NCBI GenBank assembly: GCA_037127255.1
Contig: JBANSL010000018.1
Span: forward strand, 13,923,175-13,987,174
Source of the DNA: Persicaria tinctoria
Taxonomy: Eukaryota > Streptophyta > Magnoliopsida > Caryophyllales > Polygonaceae
Direction: 5' to 3'
Length of the DNA: 64,000 bases
Part shown: positions 48,060-60,712 of the stretch, piece by piece
Layout of the letters: every line of letters starts with the position of its first letter
Numbering within the stretch: the first letter of the stretch is position 1
Program-made: the position numbers and the translations under genes
The notes under the pieces: generated by a model
The model's input: only the letters and a program-made list of their open reading frames with translations
Database searches by the model: none
What the model was told of the DNA's origin: nothing

Positions 48060-49930
48060 TAACAATAAAAGACCAAGAAAGTGTTATCGAAACTAGGTAA
48101 CAAGATGAGTAAATATGACCAAATCGAATGTCTATCGGTTTCTATAAAAAAATATTGAAATATTATTGGTCCGTCAGTAATTAAGACTGTCAAAAACGTT
48201 TTCATTCCAGGCAATCTGTTGAAACAAGTTAACCACACTCTCATCACATTGCTTCCTAAAGTGGATGATTATGTATTAAATATTAATCAATCATGACCGA
48301 CCTATTAGTCTGTATTCAGCAATTTATAAAATTATAGCAAAAATTCTGGCTATTCGGATGACACCAATAGTTAACAAACTAGTTCACCCATTACAGGGTG
48401 CCTTCGCAAAATGACGTTCTATATAGGATAATATCTTCATTGCTTATGAAGCGTTTTGTTCCTTTGGTAAGAAAAAAGGAAAAGAGGGCTTGGTGGTATC
48501 AAATTGGATATGTAAAAGGCTTATGATCAGATTGAATGAACCTTTCTTTTTAAAATTCTTGGAAAGTTTAGTTTTCATCATAAGTTTGTCTCTTGGATAC
48601 AAGAGTGTCTCTCTGCATTATCTTTTTTGGTATTGGTGAATGATGGTCCTACTAACCAGTTATTTCTCGTAAAGGACTTAGATAAGGTGATCCGCTATCC
48701 CCATTTCTTTTTATTTTGGCAGTAGAAACATTGGCTCGTTCTTTACAAAAGGAAGTATTTTGTAATAAAGATCTCGGTATGTGTTTTTCGTCTAATGGAA
48801 TTAAGATCCTGTTTTTAGCTTTCACAAATGATATTATCATTTTTGCGAAAGCTTCTGATTCGGCAGCTCATAAGGTATCGGATATTGTCAACCAATACTA
48901 TCTTATTTCTGGTCAGAAGGTTAATTTCCACAAATCAAATATTCAGATTTCACCTAATATTACCCAATCTGTAATATCTATCATCTCTTATAGATTAGGT
49001 ATTTGCCACTCAGTTTCTTTGAAAAATATTTGGTTTGTCCAATTATCAATAGTCGTGAAAATAAACATACATTTGCTCAGATAGTGTTGAAAACGAAATC
49101 GCAACAATGGAAAGTCTTCTCCATATCGTTTGAAGGATGCAAAGTTCTTATTAAATGAAACTTAAGTGCTCAACCGACATTTCTTATGCAATCATTTATG
49201 TTATCTTCTTCCATTCTTTCGGAATATGATAAGATTTATAGGACGTTTTTTTGGAATAAACCAACTGCGTCTACACCTCTCATTAGTTGGGATAGCATTT
49301 GTACCGATGTTTCAGCAATAAGCCTGTATAAAGCATAAACTAGGAACATTGATCTACATATGAAATCTCTGGAAAGTCGTTGTGGAACCAGCCAATATAT
49401 GGGTCAGAGTTATATCTAAAAAAATATCTTAAAAATCAAGACCCCTTTTCCTTTCAACGGAAAAGAGGAACCTCTTGACAATGGTCCAAGTTAATGCATA
49501 TCCGGCCGATGTTCTTTAAGGACTTCGTTGGTGTGTCGGAGAGATGGAGCTACCATCAACTTTTGGTTCGATTACTAGGCTTCTGATTGGAAAAAAGAAA
49601 ATATTGAATAGGGCTTTCACACATTTATCAAAAGACCAATTAAAGAGGAAAGTGAACCAATTTCTTACATATTCAAAAGAATGGGATCGACCTAAGTTGT
49701 ACTCGAAGTTAATAGGTATGCTTCTAATTGAGATCATCAATCATATTTGCAGGATTCAGCTAGTAGTGACCCAAATCACGGATCACCTTCATGAGGGCCC
49801 TAGCTCTTCTGGGTGGTTTAATACGAGAACGACTACATGGATTGTGCCTCACGGCGTTGCGTTATCCAATTTCCGTTGCATGTGGATTTGGAAGCTAAAT
49901 GTTCTACCAAAGGTAAATCACTTATTTTGA
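48060..49930 (+). pseudogene. L1-type LINE reverse transcriptase, decayed
   Basis: Plus-strand fragments in L1 order: SVIYKIIAKILAIRMTPIVN (about 48320), KLDM*KAYDQIE with an internal stop (about 48505), a degenerate GxRQGDPLSPFLFILAVETL region (about 48675), FTNDIIIFAKA in place of FADD (about 48825), QKVNFHKSNI, QSFMLSSSILSEYDKIYR (about 49190) and a C-terminal WIWKLNVLPKVNH (about 49890). Stops and frameshifts occur throughout. The 5' ORF and 3' tail were not identified. Confidence 0.85.
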
Positions 49931-50882
49931 AAGATTGCTCGGGAGGACCTACCATTCAAAGACAGATCGCAACTCACTTCTCACATTTAATTTTGTTTAA
50001 AAATTCAAGCAAACTTAAATATATATTTTTTAATAAAAATGTGTTTGATCCTGAAGGATATTTTAAAAAAAAATGTTTAGATATTTTTTTTTTTCATTTT
50101 TAGTATATAGTGTACGTGTTTACAAATGAAAAAAATGAGATATTGATTATATGTATAAACATATTATTAAATTTCAACAATGCTAAGGAATTATAAACTT
50201 ATTTTAATTTTGATTAAAAAGTAGTCTATAAAATATGTTTAAATTTATAACCAATTTTAGGAATGAAATAGGAGAATTTGTTGATATATACATCGAGTTT
50301 TTTAAATATTTTAAAAAATTTAGAAAAATATATTTTTAAATCTATTTGAGATTCTAATTTAAATATAAAACCTCAAATATTATAATATCATATATATTTG
50401 ACAAAACCCAAATAGAAATAGAAAATGGGTAGTGATTTTTTATCAATAAATATTTAATGGGTAATTTTCTGTAATTTTATATTAAACGGGTGGTTAAGTA
50501 TAAACGTCCATATTTAACGGTTTGTTTTCTATAATTATTTAATGGGTAGTTTTCTATAATTTTATATTAAACGGGTGGTTAAGTGTAAACGTCCATATTT
50601 AACGGTTTGTTTTCTATAAATTTCCCTTTGTTTAATTGAAAGTAATTAAGAATACTAATAAAATCATATTTGCACGAGTCTTAATTTTATCTACCCATAA
50701 ACACCAATATTGTATATATTTAAATTAAAAATAAGAATAAAATTAATATGATACATTATCATTTAAATCATATTAATATCATACTTCGAAATAATTATAA
50801 ACAATAAATTTATAATGTCAGATTAGTAAACAAAATCACGGATGTGAGTGTAACTTATAAAAATGTAAAAAAAAGTAGGGGC
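49931..50882. other. AT-rich segment
   Basis: No gene. Holds the tandem duplication listed separately; the rest is low-complexity AT. Confidence 0.5.
50452..50621. repeat. 85-bp tandem duplication
   Basis: Two head-to-tail units beginning ATTTAATGGGTA at 50452 and 50537. They share TATTAAACGGGTGGTTAAGT and CCATATTTAACGGTTTG and differ at only a few positions. Confidence 0.85.
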
Positions 50883-51015
50883 AATTTCAGCAACGTTATT
50901 GATGCTGAAACCGACCCCAATTTCAGCAACGTTTTGTTGATGATGAAAGCCTAATTTCAGCAATGTTATTGATGTTGAAACCTCGATTTCGGCAACGTTG
51001 CTGATGCTGAAATGG
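50883..51015. repeat. array of four hairpin-forming units
   Basis: Units start at 50883, 50919, 50953 and 50986, 30-36 bp each. Each unit has the form TTTCAGCAACGTT...TGCTGAAA, so TTTCAGCA pairs with TGCTGAAA around a short loop. A fifth partial unit, GTTGCTGAAACC, lies near 51033. Confidence 0.8.
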
Positions 51016-51066
51016 TTATTTATGACACCGGGGTTGCTGAAACCGTATTGCGGGATATAAAATTTA

Positions 51067-51134
51067 GCCTATGCGGGATTCGAACCCACGTATTTGCATA
51101 TAAGCACATTTCTCTACCATTGAGCTAAGAGACT
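51067..51134 (-). other. tRNA-like sequence, not a functional tRNA
   Basis: The minus strand carries A-box TTAGCTCAATGG (51117-51128) and B-box GGTTCGAATCC (51076-51086) with a pairable T arm (GTGGG/CCCGC). The acceptor ends do not pair and the D and anticodon stems are poor. It is either a tRNA pseudogene or the head of a SINE. Confidence 0.6.
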
Positions 51135-51420
51135 TTTAAAGGAGATTTAAAGCAAGTTCAGCAACAATGGAACAATTCAAAAATGATGCGGACAACAATT
51201 ACGTAGACACACAAATTCACCAAGTAGAACCCGAAAAATACACTAAAAAGATGCGGAAAACAATATAAAATTCCAGCATTTCAGCATTATACAAACAAGT
51301 CGATTCCTCAATCAAGCTGATCTCGTTGCGGACATAATTTTGAACCGAAAATGTATGAAATTGATGCACTTTTAGAACTGTTTAATTGAGGGAGAGGAGA
51401 CCTAACTTTTCACCGCGATT

Positions 51421-51660
51421 CGACAACAGTTGCTCTTCTTGTTGAAATCGAGAGGAGATCCGACCTTCCTTGCTGAAATCGAGCAGATTCAGAGGACAAG
51501 TAGATCCTGCTGAAATCGAGACGACAAGTAGACGACGGGTCATCGCCGATGCAGAGGAAGACAGCGGCGAAGAACGACAAGTAGAGGGCTCTTCCTGCTA
51601 AAATCGAGACGACGGAGACCCGATCTTACTTGCTGAAATCGAGCAGATTCTGAGGACATT
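51421..51660. repeat. TGCTGAAATCGAG repeat cluster
   Basis: Five copies of TGCTGAAATCGAG or close variants between about 51436 and 51645. Two longer blocks (about 51452-51500 and 51602-51655) repeat a GAGATCCGACCTTCCTTGC-like sequence followed by AAATCGAGCAGATTC. The core matches the hairpin array to the left. Confidence 0.7.
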
Positions 51661-52231
51661 CGGGAAATTGACCTTCAATGGCGCTGGTTTGCAGAGGCCT
51701 CGAATTCCTCCGACGACCAGAAAGCACGAATTCATCTTCAATGGTGGAGATCCGATACAGAGGACGACGACAAGTGCGGAGCACGCCGAGGCAGATCTTG
51801 TGGTGGTCGTTCCCACCGTCGTTGGTTCTGATCCGTCCCCGTCGTCGCGCTCCTTCGAGGCGGGCCATTGGATCTGAAAACGTTGCCAGATCGAAAACGC
51901 GATCGAGGGAGATTGGAGAAGAAGAAAGTACCGGAGGAGGAGGAGAGGAGAACGGCGGAGAGCAGGAGCGACTATATGGTAGGGGGCACCATTTAGGTTT
52001 AGGAGGGCAATTTTGTCCATAAAATTTTATGTGGACAAAACCCCAATTTTCCACACTTGGTGGACACTCCCTTGATATGGTCAAAAATTTGTGCCTTCGA
52101 CGCAAATTTTCTCAAAAAAGTATTATTATACTAATTTGACAGAGATAAAGTGGTAAAGTAAATGTGTGTGTGGGGGTGGGGGTGGGGGAATTCACAGTGC
52201 ATGGCTAGGACCATCTACAACGGTTGTATGC
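51661..52231. other. GC-rich segment left of the chromovirus
   Basis: GC-rich to about 51960, then AT-rich. Open frames on both strands overlap without family resemblance. It looks like a leader-type region of an unknown element or gene on the minus strand. TATGC at 52227-52231 is the left target site of the chromovirus. Confidence 0.4.
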
Positions 52232-55200
52232 TGTAAAGGCTCGGATTTTTAAAATATTAATTTTCGGAAAAAGAAAATTAAAATGAATTTAAAATAAATT
52301 CCGACCCAAATTTTCCGACTTAAAAATCAATTCCGTCTTTCATTTCGGTTTTGAACGATCAATCAGCGGAAATTTAAATTCCCGACCCGAGCTCTCAATT
52401 CCGTCATATTCCGAATCCTTATCCATCCGACTCATCACCTCCTAATTGAGATAAAATCTTATCCTCTCCTTCCCTCCCTCTCTCCCTTGGTTCACTTTAT
52501 TTGGCAAACAAACAATAACCTATGGCTTTCCTCTTCGTCATAGAGCACGCAGCCATCTGTATCCATTTTCATTTCAATTCAGAAGCCCCCCCCCCCCCCC
52601 CCCCCCCTCTCCTCTCTCTCGGTTACATTGTCACAAAGCAAGCCCAAAACCATTTGTTTGAGCTCCATTTCCACCACCACCATCACCTCGTCTTCACCAC
52701 CACAACCACCAGAACTCCCCACCATCAGTTCCGGCTCTAGTAGCTCCGTCGTCGTCCTTCACCGGAGCCAAACCGTGTCCATCAGCTCTCCTGTTTTCGG
52801 AGCCACCCTCCGAGCAGCAGTTTCACCTTCGTCTCTTCCAACGAGCAGCACCACCAGCATCCCCCTCGGGTGTCCGACGAGCCCCAGCAGCAGCCGTCGA
52901 GACTGGATCCGCCAACGCCTTCTCCTCCTCTTCTCTTTTCCCGTGGTTTCTCTCAAATCCGAACGGTAAGCCTTCCCTTCCCCTTCCTTTGGTCTAAAAC
53001 AATGTAAAGGTCCCTCCTTTGATCCCTCACTCCTTCCAGGTCACCTTCGCCCTGAATCCGGATCTGACGGAGTCAAATCGAGCTCTCCGATCGAGTTTTC
53101 CGGCGAACCTTCGATCCTCTCGGTGAGAACTCTTCCCTCTTCACCTTCTTGCTCGTCTTGTTTTTGGGTTGTCTGAATGGGGATATGGGAGAGTTATGAG
53201 TGGCCGGAGCTCAACCCCCTCGCCGGCGAGCTTCCAAGGCTCCCTCCTTTCCTTCATTTTTTTTTCTCGAACGCAGATGGGTGGAAGATGGATGAACAGT
53301 AGTCATCCCATCTCCCCATTTCTTTAATTGACGGGTCCATTTTTCCACATCAGCTTGCCAACTCAGCATGGGGCCTCCCCTTTCTTTTTGTTTCTGTTCG
53401 ATCAAAATCAAATGTGAAATTTGAGGTTGGCTTTGGGCCAAATTCTTCCAAATAAAATAAGAGTCTTTTGGGCCTATTTATTCAATGTATTCCATTTGGA
53501 CTTTAAAAACAAAAATAATTTGTGGCCCTAATTTATAAATGTGATCGGTTGGGAGATAGAAAACAAGGGCCGGTTTGGGAGTTTTTACAAAAGAATGGTG
53601 GGTTTTGGTAAATTAAAATAAATAAAGGTTGGTTTGGTAAATTAAAAAGGGATGTTTGGATTTAATGAATATTGTTGGGTTTTTATAAATATTTTATAAG
53701 ATGTTAAAATAAAAGATGTTAGAAGTGGTATGTAAAATTATTGGGATTAAAATATAAAATGTTGTTTTGAGATTTAATATATGATATTGTGGTGATTTAT
53801 TATTGTGGTTAAATGTTACTCCCTCCGTTCCAAAATAGATGGCCTTTTACTTTTTAACACGTTTTTTAAGGAGCGGAAAACTCTATAAAATATTATTTAT
53901 TTGATTAAAATTTTTATACTATTTGATACTTATTACTAATAAGTATCTAATTATATAAAAAAATTTAATTAAAAAATAATATTTCATAGAGTTTTTCGCT
54001 CTTTAAAAAGCGTGCCGAAAAGTAAAAGACCATGTATTTTGAAACGGAGGGAGTATATGATTATGTTGAAGATGTGCAATTATATGCTAAGTAAGATTTT
54101 GAAATGATGGCATGCAAATTGGTTAAGTATGAATTGGAATTATCTTAAGTTGGTGAATTGGAGAATTATATTGAGCATGGTTGTGAGATATTGAGATGAT
54201 AGATTATGAGATAAGGTTGATATTATGGAAATGATGATGTGACGGTTATTATGTTAAGTTGTGAAGTTGTGTGTGTGATAATTCTATGCTTTGTGTGCCT
54301 TAGAGATAGACTCATTGATGTGCTTATACCTGTTAGGTGACCATCTGTGACGTGTCGGATTTCATATTGCCTGGTTGATTGCCTTTTGCTGTTCTGCGAT
54401 ACCAGGTAAGTCTCTTCGGAGCTTACTCAGATTGAATAGAGCTATTCCCTGCTTTAGGTGCATGATATACTAGGTGTTGCATTCATGATCAGCATGCCAT
54501 GTAGTACCATGCTAGGTTGCATCTATCGTTGAGCATTCTATTTCTTTGTGCGTATGAAAACAGAACGGCCGTTATCTGTGATAGTCCTAGAAGTCTTTGC
54601 TAGGGTCATAGGGTAGCCCAGCCTCATCGGGTACCCTGAGTCAATCGAGTCATGCACTTCCTTTTATTATGATATGCCTGCGGGCTTTATTGTGGAGCGG
54701 GTTAGGCATGCGTGCTGCCCAATTATGAATGAATGCATTCACGAGCTGGCCAGTCTCCACCTATCGGAAGGGGTGGAGGTAGGAGAGGGATATACCACTT
54801 GGTATTCTGTGTTAAGGCCTTATTATTATTATTATGCATTTGATCTTAGGAGCATGTTAGTGTGTTAATATTCCGCCATGCATCTAGAAGCATCTTTATT
54901 AGGATTAGCGTATATGTGTGCCTATGGTTGGGATGCAGAGTTAAGTGGGCATCGATCTGATCCCGCCCCATATCAATTTTTTTAGGTATTATTTATGTTC
55001 ATCCTATCGGTGCTGGTTGCTTTTTGCGCGGGTCATTTTGTCGGCGGAGAGTGAGAGCTGGAGTGTAGACTTCACTAGACTCTGATTATATTTTGGATTT
55101 ATACTTTTGACTCCGTTTTGACCCGGCTCTGCCGTGGCACACTTTTGTATTATACTTTTTTCCGCTAGTCGTATGATTTCTGATTTCCACGCTTAGATTA

Positions 55201-55382
55201 CGACAGGTACAGGGGACTTCCCCGGGGATTCCAACGATCCCTTCGATTTTGGGTATGAAATCCCCCTTGAAAACATTAAAGTAAGTTTTGAAACCTTCAA
55301 CCTGTACTCGGGGCGCAAGGTCCTAACGAGGGGTTTTATCCCTCGAAACGTAACCTGGGAATCATAATCCTGGGCCGTTACA
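52232..55382 (+). repeat. 5' LTR of the chromovirus
   Basis: 3151 bp including a 235-bp MITE and its duplicated TA; about 2914 bp without. It contains a 22-C run at 52586-52607 (21 in the 3' LTR), an ATT microsatellite near 54820 and no real coding frame. Confidence 0.93.
53819..54053. mobile_element. Stowaway-like MITE inside the 5' LTR
   Basis: 235 bp, CTCCCTCCGTTCC...GAAACGGAGGGAG, almost a full-length palindrome, flanked by TA at 53817-53818 and 54054-54055. The 3' LTR has the empty site with a single TA at 63029-63030, which proves both ends and the TA duplication. Confidence 0.97.
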
Positions 55383-55385
55383 AAG

Positions 55386-55398
55386 GGGTATCAGAGCT
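55386..55398 (+). other. primer binding site of the chromovirus
   Basis: GGGTATCAGAGCT three bases past the LTR end, matching the initiator tRNA-Met site TGGTATCAGAGC but for the first base. The untranslated leader then runs to the ATG at 55865. Confidence 0.85.
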
Positions 55399-55864
55399 GA
55401 GGTTTTGCAATCCGAGTATGATAGGTTGAAGTGGTTTCGAAAATGGCCCAAGGTTTTCAAATTGTTTTCAAATGGTTTTCAAATTGTTTTCAAGGGGCAA
55501 AATGAATTTAATTGGACATAAGTATAAATTAATCAATTATGAATGGCAATCTCGTGGGGTAGAGACTATGCGATAGGCATCCCTTATGGATGTAGAATTC
55601 GGGGAAGGTAGGCAAAATACTAGCTTCTTTTACAGATGGGTTGTGAAGACTCCAAGAAATTCGAGGGTTGGAGTAAAATGGGTTAGGAGACCGTGAGGTA
55701 TTTGCCCCTCCGGTTAGTCGTCCCCCGAAGGGCGACATAGATCGTCTCTGTGCTTGTATGTCTTAAATTCAATTGGGCCTGAGGGCGATCCTCCTTGAAG
55801 AGGGTCCCATTGAATCGTTGAGTGCTTCTGTGCTGAGTGATATAATTATTGTTATGTAGCAAGT

Positions 55865-58800
55865 ATGGTTGATCCGAGACGTGGCTTAGATGGGCGTGGG
55901 GGTAGGGCGCGTCGCGGCAGGGGACGCCCTCATCGAGTTGTTGCTGAGGGTGCTGAGGAGCGAGTTTCGCCACCGCGGGTTGATGACCGGGTGCCAGCCT
56001 CCCCAGAGACTAGGATTGGGCAGCTAGAGGCAGCGCTTCATGATATTCTGAGCGAGCTACGTGGAGGGGCTCGATCTACGGCGCCGACGCCAGAGGTTCC
56101 AGTTCAGCAGCCAGCCGAGCCTGTGATCGATGCGTGCCCTGAGAAGCGCATTGATTGGGTCAAGAGGTTTGCTCAGTGTAGCCCGCCGACCTTCGCGGGA
56201 GGCGTCGGAGATGACGTTGAGAGATGGCTGCGTGATATGGAGGGGTTATTTGACCATGTTGCTGTACCTGACTCTGAGAGACAGAGACTTGCTGCTGGAC
56301 TTCTGCGGGAGGACGCGAATGCCAGATGGTTTGGCTGCAAGAAGGAGCGGACCGAGTGGACTTATGACGACTTCAGATCCCTGATGCTGAGGGAGTACCG
56401 TCCACCAGGGATACAGTTGGCTAGGGAGGTATCTTTTATGCGCGGCATCTGTGATCGGTCGGCTTCTGTAGCTGCTATCGTTCGCCAGTTCAAGAGCGAG
56501 CTGATATACTGCGATCATCTATGTCCATCAGACGAGAGTCGGATCCGTATGTTGTCTATGAGATTGCCGCCCCCTGTACTTCTGCATGCGTCCAGCTTGG
56601 GAGCTGTCAGCTTTGACCGATTTCTGGAGGTCATCCTTATGTACGATCAACAGAGGATTCTGTGTGAGACTTCCTACTCTACTGTTCGCCCTGATGCGAA
56701 GAGGGCGCGTCCAGCCGACACCCGTGGAGATGACAGATCTAGGAGAGGAGCGTTTAGAGGAGGATATTACGGAGCTGCACAGAGAGCACCCCCAGTTCAG
56801 ACTTCTTATGGAGGAGATGCCAGAGTGAGGACTTTCCATGGGTGTTTCGGGAGGGGCCACTTCATTGCTTCTTGCCCAGACCGTTCGACTGTCTGCTACA
56901 CCTGTGGTACTATGGGGCACCGAGCTGCTACATGCCCTCAGAGTCGTGGAGCTCCAGCTACTACACAGCCACCGAGACTTCCTGCGGCTCCTCAGCCACC
57001 ACTGCTGACATATCCCCAGGGCCAGGGTCAGGGCCAGGGACGAGGTGACCCTTCCGGCAGAGGCCGAGGCGGAGGTAGAGGAGGTAGAGGTTCTGAACGT
57101 GGAGGTAGAGGACCATCTGGGTCAGGTCAGGGTCGTGGATCATCTTCTGCGGGACCGTCAGGGTCAGGGTATGATCGTGGCCAGAGTTCGGGAGGTCGAG
57201 GACCAGGATTACCTCCACCGCCCCGCGTATTTCAGATGCATGCTGATGACCGCCCAGCCCCGACTTCCGCAGGTACGATATTCTTCCATGATGAGTGCCT
57301 ATCTATCTTGTTTGACACTGGTGCGACTCACTGCTTCATAGCAGAGGCGTGCGTGGCCAGGCTGAGCCTGAGCTGCACGAGTGGTTCACCCCTTACTATT
57401 GGTCTGGCGGATGGGGCCAAGGTTAGGACGAGTCGTGAGATTTTAGGGTGCCCCATTCGGATAGGTGAGCGAGAGTGGCCTACCGACCTTATAGTTATGC
57501 CATTGAGGATGGACGATCTCATCTTGGGTATGGACTTCATGGACCACTACGGGGCTATCATCAACTTGCGGACGAGGACAGTGTCGATTTTGGCATCAGA
57601 CGGGACCGAGCACCAGGTTTGGGGGAGCGACCCCAAGAGGAATGGATCACTCATCAGCGTAGTCCGAGCCGCCATACTTTTAGACCAGGGTTGCGTCGGG
57701 TATTGGTGTTATGCTTTAGAGGTGGATCGCACGCACCCTAGTGTATCAGATGTTCCCGTTGTCAGAGACTTCGTAGATGTGTTTCCAGAGGAGCTGCCAG
57801 GACTTCCCCCGCCGAGAGAGGTCGACTTTGCGATTGAGTTGGACCCAGGCACCAGACCTATCTCGCGAGTTCCTTATCGCATGGCACCGACGGAGATGGC
57901 CGAGCTGAAGGCTCAGCTAGAGGAGCTGGCTGAGAAGGGCTACATCCGGCCTAGTGCATCGCCTTGGGGAGCGCCAGTGTTGTTCGTCAAGAAGAAGGAT
58001 GGGTCGTTGAGACTGTGCATCGACTATCGGGAGCTGAACCGGGTGACGGTGAAGAACCGTTATCCTCTTACCCGGATTGATGATCTGATGGATCAGCTGC
58101 AGGGCGCCGTGGTCTTCTCGAAGATCGATTTGAGGTCGGGCTATCATCAACTGAGGGTGAAGCCAGAAGATGTTCCGAAGACCGCTTTTCGGACTCGCTA
58201 TGGTCACTACGAGTTCGTGGTCATGCCGTTTGGGCTGACCAATGCACCAGCCGCGTTCATGGAGCTCATGAACCGAGTGTTCATTGACTTCTTGGACAAG
58301 TTCGTCGTCGTCTTCATCGATGACATCTTAGTCTACTCGAGGAGTAGAGAGGAGCACGAGGAGCATTTGAGGATTGTGCTAGAGACGCTGAGGAAGCATC
58401 AGCTGTATGGGAAGTACAGCAAGTGTGAGTTCTGGCTCACAGAGGTGGCTTTCTTAGGCCACGTTATTTCAGCTGAGGGAGTTGTCGTGGATCCGGCAAA
58501 GATTGATGCCATCGTTGCTTGGGAGGTTCCCAAGAACGTCAGAGATATCCGCTCATTCCTGGGATTGGCTAGTTACTACAGGAGGTTCGTCCAGGGTTTC
58601 TCGAGTATTGCTAGACCGATGACACAGCTGCTGAAGAAGGACGTCCCCTTCGAGTGGAGTTCAGATTATCAGGCCAGATTTGAGCTTCTGAAGCAGAAGT
58701 TGATGACTGCTCCGGTGTTGGCTCTGCCAGATGGGACGGAGGACTTCGTTATCTACACAGATGCTTCGCATTCCGGCTTGGGTTGTGTTCTGCATCAGAG

Positions 58801-60712
58801 AGATCGGGTCATCGCTTATGCTTCGCGTCAGTTGAAGCCTGCAGAGGTGTCTTACCCCATCCATGATTTAGAGTTGGCAGCCATGATTCACGCTCTGAAG
58901 ATCTGGAGGCATTATCTGTATGGTACTTCTTGCAAGGTGATGACGGATCACAAGAGCTTGAAGTACATTTTCACACAGAAGGAGCTCAACATGCGTCAGA
59001 GACGATGGTTGGAGCTTTTGAAGGACTATGACTTGGACATAGTCTACCATCCAGGGAAGGCCAATGTAGTGGCAGATGCGTTGAGTAGGAAGACTCGTCA
59101 TGAGGTGGCAGTTGAGAGGCTTACAGCTCAGCGAGATTTGCAGAGAGATCTGTTGAGATGCTGCTTTGAGGTGTGGGTTCAGCGAGATCGCGGGCAGTTG
59201 TCATTCTTAGAGGTGCAGACAGAGTTGTCGGCAGAGATTCGGCAGGGTCAAGCAGATTGTCCAGAGATTGTAGTTCTGAGAGAGCGGATGGCTCAGAGCA
59301 GATTCAGAGAGCTTGCAGAGAGAACAGACGGGATGCTGACCTTCCAGGGCAGAGTTGTAGTTCCATCGACGTCAGATTTGAGGCAGAGGATCATGCAGGA
59401 GGCTCACTCCACCCCTTATTCTGTCCATCCAGGGACGAATAAGATGTATCAGGATCTGAGGAGGAGTTATTGGTGGCAGAGGATGAGAGCAGACATCACA
59501 GAGTTCGTGGCCAGATGTCAGGATTGCCAGCAGGTTCGGATTGATCACCAGAGGCCGGGAGGACCCGTCCAGTCACTTCCAGTTCCCGAGTGGAAGTGGA
59601 CGGATATCTCCATGGATTTCGTCACTGGGCTGAGGCGGGACGTCGGAGGATTCGACGCTATTTGGGTCGTGGTCGACAGGTTGACCAAGTCGGCCCATTT
59701 CATAGCTATTCAGGAGACATGGCCAGCTTCGAAGTTAGCGGACGAGTTCATTCGCCAGATTGTGAGGCTTCATGGAGTACCAGAGAGGATCGTATCTGAT
59801 CGAGATGGGCGCTTTACCTCGAGGTTTTGGCAACAGGTTCAGGAGAGTTTGGGCTCCAGATTGCATTTCAGTACGGCTTATCACCCGCAGACAGATGGCC
59901 AGAGCGAGAGGACGATTCAGACGTTGGAGGACATGTTGCGATCGTGCGTCTTGGATTGGGGTGATCATTGGGTCAAGCACCTACCGCTAGTGGAGTTTTC
60001 TTACAACAACAGCTACCACGCGTCGATCGAGATGGCCCCATATGAGGCTTTGTATGGGAGGCGATGCAAGTTGCCGGTTTGTTGGGACGAGCCTGCAGAT
60101 ACAGTTCTGTCGTTGCCCGAGATGGTCAGAGAGACAGTTGATAAGGTTGGTCGCATCCGAGAGCATATGAGGGTAGCCCAGGATCGACAGAAGAAGTATG
60201 CGGACAGACGGAGGACCGAGCTTGAGTTTGAGGTAGGCTCGCATGTATGGCTTCGAGTTTCGCCCACCAGGGGATTTCGACGATTCGGCATCAAAGGGAA
60301 GTTGAGTCCGAGGTTCATTGGCCCATTTGAGATCCTAGAGAGGGTCGGTGTGGTAGCCTACCGTTTAGCCTTACCTCCATCCTTAGCCGGCGTCCATGAC
60401 GTCTTTCATGTCTCCCAGCTCCGTCAGTATATTCCCGACCCTAGTCATGTCCTTGACCACTCAGACCTTCACGTTGAGCCTGACCATACCTTTGTAGAGC
60501 GTCCGGTGAGGGTCCTTGATCGTCGTGTCAAGAAGCTCAGGAACAGGGAGGTTCCTTTACTTCTGGTTCAGTGGTCTAGGAGGAGCCCTGAGGAGGCCAC
60601 ATGGGAGACCGAGGAGAGCATTCGGGCTAGCTATGGAGATGTCTTAGATGAGCTACTTGCGTCCTATGTTGAGCCGAGCGTAGACATTACCTTGACTTCT
60701 CGAGTGCGGTGA
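55865..60712 (+). CDS. Gag-Pol polyprotein of a Tekay-type chromovirus
   Basis: Uninterrupted 1615-residue frame encoding the particle protein and enzymes for retrotransposition. Gag spans about 1-430, with Arg-rich start and retrotransposon Gag core. A CCHC knuckle [14 protein letters not shown] lies near residue 347; the preceding one ([14 protein letters not shown]) lacks its first Cys. A Gly/Arg/Gln-rich linker follows. Protease: DTGATHC with Asp484. [12 protein letters not shown] and FIDD at 817-820. RNase H: YTDASHSG with Asp966. Integrase: HPGTNKMY...CQDCQQ zinc motif, then Asp1247, Asp1312 and Glu1348 (D-x64-D-x35-E). GPY-type motif near 1490 and a C-terminal chromodomain at about 1545-1600 ([19 protein letters not shown]). 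All catalytic residues are present, so activity is plausible. Confidence 0.95.
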   Translation: MVDPRRGLDGRGGRARRGRGRPHRVVAEGAEERVSPPRVDDRVPASPETRIGQLEAALHDILSELRGGARSTAPTPEVPVQQPAEPVIDACPEKRIDWVKRFAQCSPPTFAGGVGDDVERWLRDMEGLFDHVAVPDSERQRLAAGLLREDANARWFGCKKERTEWTYDDFRSLMLREYRPPGIQLAREVSFMRGICDRSASVAAIVRQFKSELIYCDHLCPSDESRIRMLSMRLPPPVLLHASSLGAVSFDRFLEVILMYDQQRILCETSYSTVRPDAKRARPADTRGDDRSRRGAFRGGYYGAAQRAPPVQTSYGGDARVRTFHGCFGRGHFIASCPDRSTVCYTCGTMGHRAATCPQSRGAPATTQPPRLPAAPQPPLLTYPQGQGQGQGRGDPSGRGRGGGRGGRGSERGGRGPSGSGQGRGSSSAGPSGSGYDRGQSSGGRGPGLPPPPRVFQMHADDRPAPTSAGTIFFHDECLSILFDTGATHCFIAEACVARLSLSCTSGSPLTIGLADGAKVRTSREILGCPIRIGEREWPTDLIVMPLRMDDLILGMDFMDHYGAIINLRTRTVSILASDGTEHQVWGSDPKRNGSLISVVRAAILLDQGCVGYWCYALEVDRTHPSVSDVPVVRDFVDVFPEELPGLPPPREVDFAIELDPGTRPISRVPYRMAPTEMAELKAQLEELAEKGYIRPSASPWGAPVLFVKKKDGSLRLCIDYRELNRVTVKNRYPLTRIDDLMDQLQGAVVFSKIDLRSGYHQLRVKPEDVPKTAFRTRYGHYEFVVMPFGLTNAPAAFMELMNRVFIDFLDKFVVVFIDDILVYSRSREEHEEHLRIVLETLRKHQLYGKYSKCEFWLTEVAFLGHVISAEGVVVDPAKIDAIVAWEVPKNVRDIRSFLGLASYYRRFVQGFSSIARPMTQLLKKDVPFEWSSDYQARFELLKQKLMTAPVLALPDGTEDFVIYTDASHSGLGCVLHQRDRVIAYASRQLKPAEVSYPIHDLELAAMIHALKIWRHYLYGTSCKVMTDHKSLKYIFTQKELNMRQRRWLELLKDYDLDIVYHPGKANVVADALSRKTRHEVAVERLTAQRDLQRDLLRCCFEVWVQRDRGQLSFLEVQTELSAEIRQGQADCPEIVVLRERMAQSRFRELAERTDGMLTFQGRVVVPSTSDLRQRIMQEAHSTPYSVHPGTNKMYQDLRRSYWWQRMRADITEFVARCQDCQQVRIDHQRPGGPVQSLPVPEWKWTDISMDFVTGLRRDVGGFDAIWVVVDRLTKSAHFIAIQETWPASKLADEFIRQIVRLHGVPERIVSDRDGRFTSRFWQQVQESLGSRLHFSTAYHPQTDGQSERTIQTLEDMLRSCVLDWGDHWVKHLPLVEFSYNNSYHASIEMAPYEALYGRRCKLPVCWDEPADTVLSLPEMVRETVDKVGRIREHMRVAQDRQKKYADRRRTELEFEVGSHVWLRVSPTRGFRRFGIKGKLSPRFIGPFEILERVGVVAYRLALPPSLAGVHDVFHVSQLRQYIPDPSHVLDHSDLHVEPDHTFVERPVRVLDRRVKKLRNREVPLLLVQWSRRSPEEATWETEESIRASYGDVLDELLASYVEPSVDITLTSRVR

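Noticed and set aside
50883..51015. CRISPR array
   Set aside because: Regular repeat spacing was noted, but units are contiguous without unique spacers and the genome is a plant nuclear one.
51067..51134. Functional tRNA gene on the minus strand
   Set aside because: A and B boxes and a T arm are present, but acceptor ends do not pair and the D and anticodon stems are weak.
55683..55973. Minus-strand frame at the start of Gag
   Set aside because: Antisense of the chromovirus leader and Gag start; no family resemblance.
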